A stretch of 51,941 nt of DNA from an uncultured Planctomycetaceae bacterium. GTDB lineage: Bacteria > Planctomycetota > Planctomycetia > Gemmatales > Gemmataceae. The notes below the pieces were generated by a model that saw nothing but the letters and a program-made list of their open reading frames with translations, was not told the origin of the DNA and ran no database searches. The stretch's first letter is position 1; each line of letters opens with the position of its first letter. Shown piece after piece: positions 33,873-42,889 of this stretch. Both the position numbers and the translations under genes were made by a program. The stretch lies in assembly GCA_903960945.1 (NCBI GenBank), contig CAJCCR010000410.1, positions 1 to 51,941 of the forward strand. Direction: 5' to 3'.

Positions 33873-36800
33873 ATGACTTTCAAACAGCACTATTTTTGGT
33901 TCTTGCTACTTTGTAACATCTTGAGTGCAACTTTCTGCTTTGCTCAGGAACCCTTGGCCATCTGGCATTTTGATACGGAAGAAACATCCAAGCTTCAATC
34001 TGTTGGAGGTGTTCATCGTGATATCGCTGGCCCAAGGCCACCCATGTTTCCTGATTTTTCACCCGCCAACACTGCAGTTAAATTTGATGGCTTAGGCTCG
34101 CGCTTCGTTCTGAAAGATCTTGGTAACGATAGTAAATTTGATTTTACCAATGGCGATAGCATCACTCTTGAGTCTTGGGTTAATGTGCCCCAAAGTAAGG
34201 ATGGGGAAAATGTTTACATCATAGGGAAAGGGCGAACTTTCGCTCCTGGATTTGCCAAGGAAAATCAGAACTGGGCACTGCGTCTTCGCGAACAAAAGGG
34301 GGCCTCCTGTGCCAGTTTTCTCTTTTTCAGCATGCCTTCCAAAAATGAAAAAGGTGATTGGCATCGCTGGACCACCAATACAGGGTTCAAAGCTGGTACT
34401 GGCTGGCATCATGTTGCAGTCAGTTACATTTTTGGAAAACCTGAATCCATCTCAGGTTGGATCGATGGTAAAAAGATTTCTGGTTCTTGGGATATGGGCG
34501 GAGCTACCACAAAGGCGCCCGTTACTGATAACGATGATATCTGGATTGGCTCTTCCATGGGTGGTTCGCCTAGCAATAGTTTTCGTGGATTGTTGGACGA
34601 TGTTGCAATTCATCGGGGCATTGTTCCTGATGATCTTATGCAAAAAAGGTTTCGCCGTGTTGGCCCAGGGCAAACTGTTGCTCAATCAGATTCTTTTATT
34701 GCGCCAACTCAAGCTGGTACAAAAAATGTCAAAATTCAACTTCATGAAGGCTGGAGCGCATTAGACTCTTGGCCCAACCTTGCAGAAGATCTTGCTAAGC
34801 CTTTCACCTCTTATGAGCTTCCTGCATTTCTTTTTCATCGGATTCCCCATCGGTATGATGCTTGGGGGATTCGTGATAACTGGCAGGGAACCGTAATCCT
34901 TAAAGCCTCAACGGAAGTAACAATCCCATCGGGTACCCATGACTTGTTGATTCGTTCAAAAGGCGGTGCTAGGCTTTGGATTGATGGGAAGTTGATTTGT
35001 AAGACTCCTTTTCATGTCAAAGAAGCTGGTGGCCATGATGCAGTCAAACCTATTCCCAACCTTCCTGCGATGAATGCTAGGCCCGTGGGTTATGGTGATC
35101 ATGAAGTCATAGTTCGTTTTTCAGGCACGGGTAAAAAGCATCAGATTGTTTATGAAACGTTAGTGGGTGGAAAAAAGTTTCGACATGATACAGGTGATTC
35201 TTGCGTTGCGATTAAATACGAAGGCGAGTCGCAATTTAAAATTGTTGGTAGTGATTTCAATGAAGCCAATGGTGGGGAAGCTAACATTGGAAAAATCCTA
35301 CTTGTGGATAAGGATTGGGAGCGGGCTACTGCGAAATTAGAACTTAATCTTATAAACTTGGATGATCAAGCCAGAAGATTCGCTGCTTCAAACCAAGATG
35401 CCTATTGGGCTAAAAGGCTTGAGGCTTCCAAGGCATGGGCCATGGCTAATCCAAGTCCTAAAGTTCCTGAAGTTGCAAATAACAAGCTTATTAACAATGA
35501 AATTGACAGCTTTATTCTTTCCAAGGTTGAGGCTCAGTTAGTTTCTAAACAAGATTCTGCGGTTGCAAACACCTTTCATACCAAGGTTCTTCCACTGCTT
35601 AAGGAACAGTGCTTTCGTTGCCATGCTGATAAGGTGAAGGGTGGATTCAAGTTGAATTCGCTGCAGGAGATTTTAAAGTCGGGCGATTCTGGAAAACTTG
35701 CTGTTGTGCCCGGTGCTCCTGAGAAATCTTTCCTCATCGAAAAAATCAAAGGGAAATCTACGGAAAGAATGCCTCCCAATGGTAAAGGTTTAAGTGAGGA
35801 AGAAATCGGAGTCTTAGAGCAGTGGATCAAATCAGGGGCGCAATGGATTCCTGAACCTGTTCAACCAAAGGATCTTGTGTTTGCAAATTTAACCAGTGAC
35901 CTATCTTTTCTTCGCAGGGCATTTTTGGACACAGTCGGTGTTCCTCCTTCCTCCGATGACATCCGCAATTTTATTTCAGATCAAAGCGCATCGAAAAGAA
36001 GCAAAATGATTGATCGGCTTTTGGCGGATCCAAGGTATGCGGACCATTGGGTTAGTTATTGGCAGGATGTGCTTGCTGAAAATCCCAATATTCTTAAACC
36101 GACTTTGAATAACACAGGCCCCTTCAGATTCTTTATTTATGATGCGCTTAAGGATGATAAACCTATGGATCGGTTTGTCTCTGAGTTGATTCTTATGCGT
36201 GGGAACATCAACCTTGGAGGTAGTGCGGGTTTTGCAATGGCAGCGGATAATGATGTTCCGATGGCTGCAAAGGCTCAAATTCTTGGTACTGCATTTCTTG
36301 GGGTCGAGATGCAATGTGCTCGGTGTCATGATTCACCTTTTCATTCTACCACCCAGAAAGATCTCTTTCAGATTTCTGCAATGCTTGAGCGCAAGGTTTT
36401 GGTTCTACCTAAAAGTAGTACCGTGCCTGCGGGATTTTTTGAAAAGAAAGAAAGAGAATCGCTTATCAAAGCTACACTCAAACCCAACCAGAAAATCGAT
36501 CCTGCATGGCCTTTCAAAACTATCGCAACTGAAGATGAGTCCGGTCAATGGTTGATTCAAAAGGAAGATGCACGGGAAAAGCTTGCTGCAATCATTACCC
36601 TGCCCGCAAACAAGCGGTTTGCCAAGGTCCTTGCGAATCGGTATTGGAAAAGGCTCATGGGTGCGGGAATTGTTGAACCTGCATTTGATTGGGAGAATAA
36701 AAACGCAAGTCATCCCGAACTTCTGGATTGGCTTGCGCATGAATTCATTGCTTCGGGATATCAGGCAAAGTCGGTTCTTCGTTTGATCATGAATTCTCAG

Positions 36801-37595
36801 GCATATCAGAGAGAATCCAATGGCCATAACCTTACTAATGCTTCTGATAAACGGTTTTTCACTGCACCCGATAAAAGGCGAATGTCTGCGGAACAAGTGG
36901 TTGATTCTCTTTATCAAGCTTCGGGTAGAAGCATGAAAGTTGAAGAAATTACTTTTGATTCTGATAGTAGACAACCCCCAGATAGAATGCTAAACCTTGG
37001 GGCTCCTAAGCGGGCTTGGGAGTATACTTCCCTTTCTAATGAACGCGACAGGCCAAGCCTTGCTCTTCCCCGAGTGCAGGCTGTGACCGATGTTTTAGAA
37101 GCTTTTGGCTGGCGTGGTGCTAGGCAGAATCCTATCACTGACCGCGATACTTCCCCTCATGTTTTACAGCCCGCGATTCTTGCTAATGGTACTTTGTCTT
37201 CTTGGATTAGCAGGCTTTCTGATAATAGTTTTCTTACCCGCATAGCCTTAGAATCAAAGACACCGGATGAACTTGCAGATGAAATTTATCTGAGGTTTCT
37301 TTCCCGGTTTCCTACCGCTGATGAAAAAAATAAAGTGCTAGATATGCTAGAACCTGGTTTTGTTTCTCGAATTAAAAATCCTGTTCCTAGTGCATTTGTA
37401 GAGCTTGCGAGGTTGCCTAATATTTCTTGGACCAATCACTTGGTTGAGGAAGCGACCAAGGTTAAATTAGAAATGGAAAAACGAGCCAGGATGGGGGATG
37501 CCCCTTCCGAATTGCTTGACGATTCTTGGCGTGAGCGAGTTGAAGATATTGTTTGGGCAGTCTTCAACCTTCCTGAATTTATTTGGGTTCCTTGA
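33873..37595 (+). CDS. LamG - planctomycete cytochrome - DUF1549 - DUF1553 surface protein
   Basis: A very large exported protein, about 1,240 residues from ATG 33873, which gives a clean signal peptide (KQHYFWFLLLCNILSATFCFAQ); the frame is open 20 codons further with no support. Order: LamG-like lectin fold (about 30-260), a PA14-like part (SKGGARLWIDGKLICK), a planctomycete cytochrome-C-like domain with CFRCH (about residue 580), then DUF1549 with a second heme-type motif CARCH (about 820), and DUF1553 (QREFNG-like NSQAYQRESNG region, SAEQVVDSLYQASGR, PRVQAVTDVLEAFG). It pairs with the DUF1501 gene downstream. Probably a cell-surface complex that handles polysaccharides or other polymers; function not proved. 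Confidence 0.9.
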   Translation: MTFKQHYFWFLLLCNILSATFCFAQEPLAIWHFDTEETSKLQSVGGVHRDIAGPRPPMFPDFSPANTAVKFDGLGSRFVLKDLGNDSKFDFTNGDSITLESWVNVPQSKDGENVYIIGKGRTFAPGFAKENQNWALRLREQKGASCASFLFFSMPSKNEKGDWHRWTTNTGFKAGTGWHHVAVSYIFGKPESISGWIDGKKISGSWDMGGATTKAPVTDNDDIWIGSSMGGSPSNSFRGLLDDVAIHRGIVPDDLMQKRFRRVGPGQTVAQSDSFIAPTQAGTKNVKIQLHEGWSALDSWPNLAEDLAKPFTSYELPAFLFHRIPHRYDAWGIRDNWQGTVILKASTEVTIPSGTHDLLIRSKGGARLWIDGKLICKTPFHVKEAGGHDAVKPIPNLPAMNARPVGYGDHEVIVRFSGTGKKHQIVYETLVGGKKFRHDTGDSCVAIKYEGESQFKIVGSDFNEANGGEANIGKILLVDKDWERATAKLELNLINLDDQARRFAASNQDAYWAKRLEASKAWAMANPSPKVPEVANNKLINNEIDSFILSKVEAQLVSKQDSAVANTFHTKVLPLLKEQCFRCHADKVKGGFKLNSLQEILKSGDSGKLAVVPGAPEKSFLIEKIKGKSTERMPPNGKGLSEEEIGVLEQWIKSGAQWIPEPVQPKDLVFANLTSDLSFLRRAFLDTVGVPPSSDDIRNFISDQSASKRSKMIDRLLADPRYADHWVSYWQDVLAENPNILKPTLNNTGPFRFFIYDALKDDKPMDRFVSELILMRGNINLGGSAGFAMAADNDVPMAAKAQILGTAFLGVEMQCARCHDSPFHSTTQKDLFQISAMLERKVLVLPKSSTVPAGFFEKKERESLIKATLKPNQKIDPAWPFKTIATEDESGQWLIQKEDAREKLAAIITLPANKRFAKVLANRYWKRLMGAGIVEPAFDWENKNASHPELLDWLAHEFIASGYQAKSVLRLIMNSQAYQRESNGHNLTNASDKRFFTAPDKRRMSAEQVVDSLYQASGRSMKVEEITFDSDSRQPPDRMLNLGAPKRAWEYTSLSNERDRPSLALPRVQAVTDVLEAFGWRGARQNPITDRDTSPHVLQPAILANGTLSSWISRLSDNSFLTRIALESKTPDELADEIYLRFLSRFPTADEKNKVLDMLEPGFVSRIKNPVPSAFVELARLPNISWTNHLVEEATKVKLEMEKRARMGDAPSELLDDSWRERVEDIVWAVFNLPEFIWVP

Positions 37596-37628
37596 TCTTT
37601 TTTACAATCTGAATTGAGGACGATCTTA

Positions 37629-38906
37629 ATGTCACAACTTTCCGAGCGAAGAAAATTCCTTGCTACTTCTGCCCTGACTATTGCGGGCTCAGCTTCTGCA
37701 TCCTTTAACCCGATTCACTTTCCCAAAGGTAAGGCCGAACACTGTGTTTTTATCTGGCTGGGTGGTGGCATGGGCCAGACTGATTCCTTCGACCCAAAAC
37801 GGGTGGGCGATCCGAAGAAGAAAATCGCTGGCTCTTATTACAAAGCCATTGATACCTCGGTAAAGGGGGTTCAAGTTTGTGAGCATTTTGCCAAAATAGC
37901 ACCACTCATGGATCGCATGACTATTATTCGTACCATTAATCATGATGTTATTGATGAACATGCCGCTGCAGTCAATCGCATGCATACCGGCAGAAATGTT
38001 ACAGGTACTGTGGTTTATCCTTCTATTGGTTCTGCTGTTGCGCATGAAAAAGGCGCGGCACAAGATGGCGCACCATCTTATGTTTTGATCGGTTATCCCA
38101 ATGTTACCCGCGGCCCGGGTTTTCTTGGTTCAAAATTTAATTATCTTTACCTTACCGATACGGTGAGTGGGCCAGCAGGATTATCCCGACCTGAAATGAT
38201 TACCGTACCCAGACAAGATCGCAGAGAGGAGTTGCTTTCCGAACTTCGAAAAGTCAATAAGGTTGCGGGAAAAGACAAGGCACTTCAGGATTACGAAACC
38301 GCTCTCGAGCAAAGTTTAAAACTGAGTGGCCCTGCTTTTTCCAAAGTCTTTAATCTTACTGAAGAAAACTCTACCCTCAGAGATTCCTATGGGGGTGAGT
38401 TCGGCCAACGGTGCCTTTTGGGTCGCAGATTGATTGAGCGAGGGGTTCGCTTCATTGAAGTTTCGCACAATCTCAATTTTTCTAATGGCACCGGTTGGGA
38501 TGTGCATAACCAAGGTATAGAAAAACAACATATACTGATTCAAGAATTAGACCAAGCACTTGCTGCTCTTACTCTTGATCTCGAATCTAAAAAAATGCTT
38601 GATAAAACCCTGATTGTCGTTGCGACAGAGTTTGGCAGGCCGCCCGAATTTGATGGAGGCGGGGGCAGGGGGCATCAATCTAAAACGTTCAGTGTCCTGC
38701 TTGCTGGAGCTGGGTTGAAGCATCAAGGTGCCTTTGGTGAAACCGATGAACTCGCCAAAAAGCCTCTCAAGGATTTGGTCAGCGTTCCCGATTTCTTTGC
38801 AACCATCCATGCATCACTCGGGATCGATCCTTCAAAGAATCTTTATGATGGCGACCGCCCGGTGCCTATCACGGATTCCGGTGTTCCTGTAAAGGTTCTT
38901 TTTTAA
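37629..38906 (+). CDS. DUF1501 protein
   Basis: A 425-residue DUF1501 protein starting at ATG 37629 (GAGG about ten bases ahead), with a twin-arginine-like N-terminus ([16 protein letters not shown]). Motifs: [61 protein letters not shown] and [21 protein letters not shown]. Follows the DUF1549/DUF1553 gene by 33 bases, the usual two-gene module. Confidence 0.92.
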   Translation: MSQLSERRKFLATSALTIAGSASASFNPIHFPKGKAEHCVFIWLGGGMGQTDSFDPKRVGDPKKKIAGSYYKAIDTSVKGVQVCEHFAKIAPLMDRMTIIRTINHDVIDEHAAAVNRMHTGRNVTGTVVYPSIGSAVAHEKGAAQDGAPSYVLIGYPNVTRGPGFLGSKFNYLYLTDTVSGPAGLSRPEMITVPRQDRREELLSELRKVNKVAGKDKALQDYETALEQSLKLSGPAFSKVFNLTEENSTLRDSYGGEFGQRCLLGRRLIERGVRFIEVSHNLNFSNGTGWDVHNQGIEKQHILIQELDQALAALTLDLESKKMLDKTLIVVATEFGRPPEFDGGGGRGHQSKTFSVLLAGAGLKHQGAFGETDELAKKPLKDLVSVPDFFATIHASLGIDPSKNLYDGDRPVPITDSGVPVKVLF

Positions 38907-38922
38907 AGTGGTGTAAGGCGAC

Positions 38923-38955
38923 AAAAAAGGCAGATGAATTTCATCTGCCTTTTTT
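38923..38955. terminator. Bidirectional intrinsic terminator
   Basis: AAAAAAGGCAGATGA-ATT-TCATCTGCCTTTTTT: a perfect 9-bp stem flanked by A- and T-runs, between the convergent DUF1501 and sigma-factor genes, so it serves both. Confidence 0.93.
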
Positions 38956-38980
38956 ATTGCTGTTTTGGAACCCTAACTAG

Positions 38981-40663
38981 TTAAGGCATTTCCAAATGTT
39001 TTTCTTCGACCATATGCCTTAGTTTGCGCATCGACCTTGCATGAATCTGGCGTACCCTTTCTTTGGTAATTCCAAATTGCATGCCGATTTCTTCCAAGGT
39101 TGCAGAGGATTGTTTTTCATCCAGCCCAGCACGCAGCTTGATGATTTCTCTTTCTCGCGGGTCGAGGAAGTTCAAAAGCCTGTTGATGCTATGGCTCGCG
39201 CGTTCCTTCTGCGCGTAAAGTTCTTTTTCATCGGAACGGCCATCCACCGTTGTGCTGAATACTTCTTCATTCCCTGTAACAAAGCGTTCCCGATGATGGA
39301 TTTCAGTTGGAATGCTGCGGGCGAAATTCTTCATGATGGCCCAGCTTGCATAAGTGCTGAACTTGAAGCCTCGGCCGAAATCAAACTTTTCCACCGCGCG
39401 TATCAATGACATGTTGCCATCGGATATCAGTTCGAAAAAGTTTTCAACCTGACCACTATGACGCTTGGCAATATTTACTACTAAGCGCATGTTGGCGTTA
39501 ATTAAGGAGTCTTTCACCATATTGGCTTGGTGAATCAGGTTTTCGATTTCATCAAGTACTTGCACTTTTACTTTTAAAAGGTCTACTTCAGGAGGATTTG
39601 CACCTTCTTTAAGTATAGTGTTTAGAAGTTTCGATGCTTTGGACTTAAGGAAATTCATCTTACGGAAAAGGTGTTGTTCCTGTTCCTTGTTTAAGAGGGG
39701 GACTTCGTAAAGGTTGCCCAGTTCTGTTTGCACATCCTTGGGGGCCTTCATCGATTTTCGTTTGGCTTCATATTCATCTGCACCTGGCATAGGTGCAAGT
39801 ATTGCTAATTCAAGGTTGGCATCTTCGAAGCCAGGATTTGGAATGAAATCCAAATTGTGTTCAAGTAACTTTTGAGCCCTTACCTCATGTATCACGCGGT
39901 ACATCGAGGTTCGGTTTCGTTGAAAGCGTTTGGCTAGAATATCCACGGTTTCACCTCGAGAGTAAGAGTTAAAAATACTTTGTCTCGATTCTGGAGACAA
40001 AGGGTTGGTAAGGTCTGGAAATACTGCGCTCGCTGGATTGATACGATCATGATTTTTGATCGTATACCTTACCGTTTCCGGTGAGCGTTTAATTTTTTTC
40101 GAAATACGAAGGCTGATCTCGGTCAAATTGGCATTAGTTAAACGTGCCATCCTGCTTGCAAATTTGATGATCTTGTTTTTTTCTTCATTAGAGAGCTGCG
40201 TAAAGCTTCCGCTTTTTTCAACCCTTTCCTGATTGCGGGATACAAAACGCTCGATTTCACTTCTCGTGTAGCCGAGCTTTCGTTTTCCGCCACGTACTAT
40301 TTTCAATCCGATTAACCCAAGTTTTTTCCATCTTCGTACCGTCTTTGTTGAAACATTCCAAAGCTTACTGACTTCGTCTACGGTATAAACTGGTTCAACT
40401 TCGGGCTGGCTACTTGCAAGCGACTGAATCAGAATAGGCAGATCGTGTAAGAGGTCGGAACCATCGATCCGTAAATCAGGAAAGGAATCTGGTCGATATC
40501 CGGTAATCCTGAAACAGATAAACTGGTAAGGATATTTTTTCGAGGCATCAACTTCTTGAAGAAACTGCTCAGTTCGTTCCTGCTGTTGGGTCTTTCGACC
40601 TACAGGAGTGAAACGTGTGAGCTGGTCTTCCAGCAGCATCAAAGCAGGGTGCCTGAAAATCAC
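38981..40663 (-). CDS. Sigma-70 family factor with extra N-terminal helix-turn-helix domains
   Basis: A 560-residue sigma factor. The C-terminal half is a group 1/2-like core: region 1.2-2 with NLYEVPLLNKEQEQHLF, MRLVVNIAKRHSGQVENFFELISDGN and FKFSTYASWAIMKNFARSIP; region 3 and region 4 with LDPREREIIKLRAGL and TLEEIGMQFGITKERVRQIHARSMRKL. The N-terminal half is unusual: a MerR/excisionase-like helix-turn-helix (YTVDEVSKLWNVSTKTVRRWK, about 95-155) and two more candidate helix-turn-helix parts (ISKKIKRSPETVRYTIKNHD; GETVDILAKRFQRNRTSMYRV). GTG start at 40663 has AAGGA ahead, and a 37-codon ORF ends one base before it. Such factors occur in planctomycetes; promoter set unknown. Confidence 0.88.
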   Translation of the reverse strand: MIFRHPALMLLEDQLTRFTPVGRKTQQQERTEQFLQEVDASKKYPYQFICFRITGYRPDSFPDLRIDGSDLLHDLPILIQSLASSQPEVEPVYTVDEVSKLWNVSTKTVRRWKKLGLIGLKIVRGGKRKLGYTRSEIERFVSRNQERVEKSGSFTQLSNEEKNKIIKFASRMARLTNANLTEISLRISKKIKRSPETVRYTIKNHDRINPASAVFPDLTNPLSPESRQSIFNSYSRGETVDILAKRFQRNRTSMYRVIHEVRAQKLLEHNLDFIPNPGFEDANLELAILAPMPGADEYEAKRKSMKAPKDVQTELGNLYEVPLLNKEQEQHLFRKMNFLKSKASKLLNTILKEGANPPEVDLLKVKVQVLDEIENLIHQANMVKDSLINANMRLVVNIAKRHSGQVENFFELISDGNMSLIRAVEKFDFGRGFKFSTYASWAIMKNFARSIPTEIHHRERFVTGNEEVFSTTVDGRSDEKELYAQKERASHSINRLLNFLDPREREIIKLRAGLDEKQSSATLEEIGMQFGITKERVRQIHARSMRKLRHMVEEKHLEMP

Positions 40664-40664
40664 T

Positions 40665-40778
40665 TTAAGAATCCTTCCTCAAAACGGAACTGTTTTTTCT
40701 AACCAGAGCCATCGCTGCCTTGCGATGCTTACTATCTATACGAGTCAACCACTCAAAAAGTTCAAATGTTTTTTTCAT
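40665..40778 (-). CDS. Candidate 37-residue leader ORF before the sigma gene
   Basis: MKKTFELFEWLTRIDSKH then a basic, Ala/Val-containing tail, ending in TAA one base before the sigma GTG. It has a weak AAGG ten bases upstream. The tight spacing suggests translational coupling, but no homologue is recognised and the short length leaves it unproved. The remaining part of the gap 40779-41115 shows a possible promoter and otherwise nothing. Confidence 0.35.
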   Translation of the reverse strand: MKKTFELFEWLTRIDSKHRKAAMALVRKNSSVLRKDS

Positions 40779-40811
40779 GGTTACAACCTTATATTCGAAT
40801 GCGCCATCAAC

Positions 40812-40841
40812 TTATTAAGAACGGACCCTGAAAATTTCCAA
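40812..40841 (-). promoter_or_regulatory. Candidate promoter of the sigma-factor unit
   Basis: TTGGAA (40836-40841), 18 bases, TAATAA (40812-40817), about 30 bases before the small ORF. Weak match. Confidence 0.3.
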
Positions 40842-41115
40842 AATACTTGGTGTTCTTAGATGAAACATCCCCTGAACTATTACTTGCAAGAATAAACAAT
40901 GATTATTAAGGGTAGGTTAAAAAATGAGGGTTAGCTGGAAAAGTAAAACTTTTCTTTAAATACACTTAAATAATGTGTTCGAATGTTCACTTCTTGTTGG
41001 ATTTATCAATCAATAACTCGCTAGAATTAAAATTTCCTTCCATATTCTGCCTTTATCACCAGTTTTTGGGATAAACTTTGCCGTTGGCTTCCTTCTTTTT
41101 CCTAGGTGTGTTTAC

Positions 41116-42435
41116 GTGATGATTAAGAGACGCAACTTATTGCAAGGTATAGGTTTAAATGCGATTCTTTGGCCTTTGTCTTTAAGAGCCGCAGATATCT
41201 ATCGCTTAAGTGAGACTTTTTCCCCAGGCAACCGGTTTAGGGTTCAAACTACCACTGAACTTACCGGGTCCATGCTTTTCACCTCGAATCTTCAACCAAA
41301 AAAACAAATTCAGATTAAAGGGAAGAGTCAAATTGATTTTGATGAAACGATCTTAACCTTGGATTCTTCACTTAAAGTGAATAAGTCTCTTCGTGAGTAT
41401 CGGAAAGTTGAATTATCTCGGACTTTGGATGGCCAAAATCAGGAAACCATCCTTAGGCCTGAAACTCGCAGACTAGTGCTATTAAGGCAGGGTTTAAAAA
41501 AAATACCGTTTTCTCTCGATGCACTCTTAACTTGGGATGAACTTGATCTGATCCGAACGGAAGTTTTTCCCTGTGCCTTGGCGGGGCTTTTTCCTACTCG
41601 CTCTGTGGGCTTAAGTGAATCTTGGGATGCAGGGCTTGAATCTGTTCAGGAACTGACGGATCTCGAATTGCTGGAGTCTTCCCAAGTTTCTTGTAAGCTG
41701 GATTCAGTAAACTTGGTAAACAATCGCAAGACTGCAAGGATTAGTTTTTTGGGCAAGGCATCTGGCATCAACGAAGATGGCCCTAATCAACAAATTCTCG
41801 ATGGTTACATTTTCTTTGATTGTGAGACTAGGCATTTGTCTTTTCTTTATCTTAAAGGGACCAGCATTCTTAAAAACAAAGAAGGCAAAGATGTTGGAAG
41901 AATCGAAGGACGATATACCCTTTCACGAGAAATGCTTCCTGCAATTCTTCTGGACAATAAAATTCTAGCGCAATACCAACCGGATGCAAATAACACTAGG
42001 CTGTTGTTTGAAAGTCGCGATACTGTTTTTACGTTTCATTATCCGAGAGAATGGAAGGTGACCTCTCAATCAGATTCCCAGGCAACACTGGATCATTCGA
42101 AAGAGTCTGGATTGCTGATAACCAAAGAGAAACCCTCGAGATACCCATCAAATGCAATGTATAGGGATGAAGCATTGGCGTTTATTCGACAGCAACAGAT
42201 TCGGGTAGAAAGTCAAGGCGAGATTCAGTCAGCTAATGGAATTCCCGGCTTGGAATTTTTTTCGTGGGATGTGCAGATTGAAAGTCGCAGGATGTACTTG
42301 CTTTATTTTGTCTACAGAATAGGTCAAAATGTATTCACTCTTGCAAGTAGATGCCCTCAGGAAAACAAGGCGGCCTTGCGAAGTGATATCATGGGAATTG
42401 CTACCTCTATAAAGCCTACAGGGAAGAGCGGTTGA
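41116..42435 (+). CDS. Exported protein of unknown function
   Basis: A 439-residue protein with a twin-arginine-like signal (KRRNLLQGIGLNAILWPLSLRA). The mature part is beta-rich: an early block (RFRVQTTTELTGSMLF) resembles outer-membrane or lipoprotein-binding beta sheets, and the last 130 residues (FTFHYPREWKVTSQ; GIPGLEFFSWDVQIESRRMY) resemble PsbP/LpqN-like single-domain folds. I cannot assign a function. GTG at 41116 or the adjacent ATG 41119 may be used (AGGTG upstream). The next gene starts one base after its stop. Confidence 0.65.
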   Translation: MMIKRRNLLQGIGLNAILWPLSLRAADIYRLSETFSPGNRFRVQTTTELTGSMLFTSNLQPKKQIQIKGKSQIDFDETILTLDSSLKVNKSLREYRKVELSRTLDGQNQETILRPETRRLVLLRQGLKKIPFSLDALLTWDELDLIRTEVFPCALAGLFPTRSVGLSESWDAGLESVQELTDLELLESSQVSCKLDSVNLVNNRKTARISFLGKASGINEDGPNQQILDGYIFFDCETRHLSFLYLKGTSILKNKEGKDVGRIEGRYTLSREMLPAILLDNKILAQYQPDANNTRLLFESRDTVFTFHYPREWKVTSQSDSQATLDHSKESGLLITKEKPSRYPSNAMYRDEALAFIRQQQIRVESQGEIQSANGIPGLEFFSWDVQIESRRMYLLYFVYRIGQNVFTLASRCPQENKAALRSDIMGIATSIKPTGKSG

Positions 42436-42436
42436 G

Positions 42437-42889
42437 ATGGATGATAAATTCAACGCATTGGAACAGGATGCTCGATTTCCGAGTGGGAAGTGGACAGGTT
42501 TCTTCGTCCAGAAAAACCCGCCTCTCGGGAAGCAATGGATGGATCTACAATGCATATTTGATAAAGGCATCATCACTGCAAGCGGTAACGATATAGTCGG
42601 AGCATTTACATTTAAAGGGCATTACGATACTACAACTGGAAAATGCAGTTGGAACAAAATATACAAAGGCAACCACCCTGTTTATTATGAAGGCTATAAC
42701 GAGGGTAAGGGGATATGGGGCACCTGGTTGATTGAAGATAAAGCGAATGCGATAACCTTGAAGGGTGGGTTTCATATTTGGCCCGAAGGGATGCTGGTTT
42801 CGGAAGATGAGGATCTCGTTGCGGAGTTGGAACTTCCTGCCAATAATGGAAGTTTTAAAAAGCCCAAATTGGTTCCTGCGAAAGCCTGA
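42437..42889 (+). CDS. Small cytosolic protein of unknown function
   Basis: A 150-residue protein without signal peptide. It has beta-strand-like segments with repeated Gly-Thr-Trp patterns (GKWTGFFVQ; GIWGTWLIEDKANAITLKGGFHIWPEG), consistent with a small beta barrel or sandwich. It starts one base after the preceding gene's stop (translational coupling) and is convergent with the PPC-domain gene, its stop abutting that gene's stop. No family recognised. Confidence 0.65.
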   Translation: MDDKFNALEQDARFPSGKWTGFFVQKNPPLGKQWMDLQCIFDKGIITASGNDIVGAFTFKGHYDTTTGKCSWNKIYKGNHPVYYEGYNEGKGIWGTWLIEDKANAITLKGGFHIWPEGMLVSEDEDLVAELELPANNGSFKKPKLVPAKA

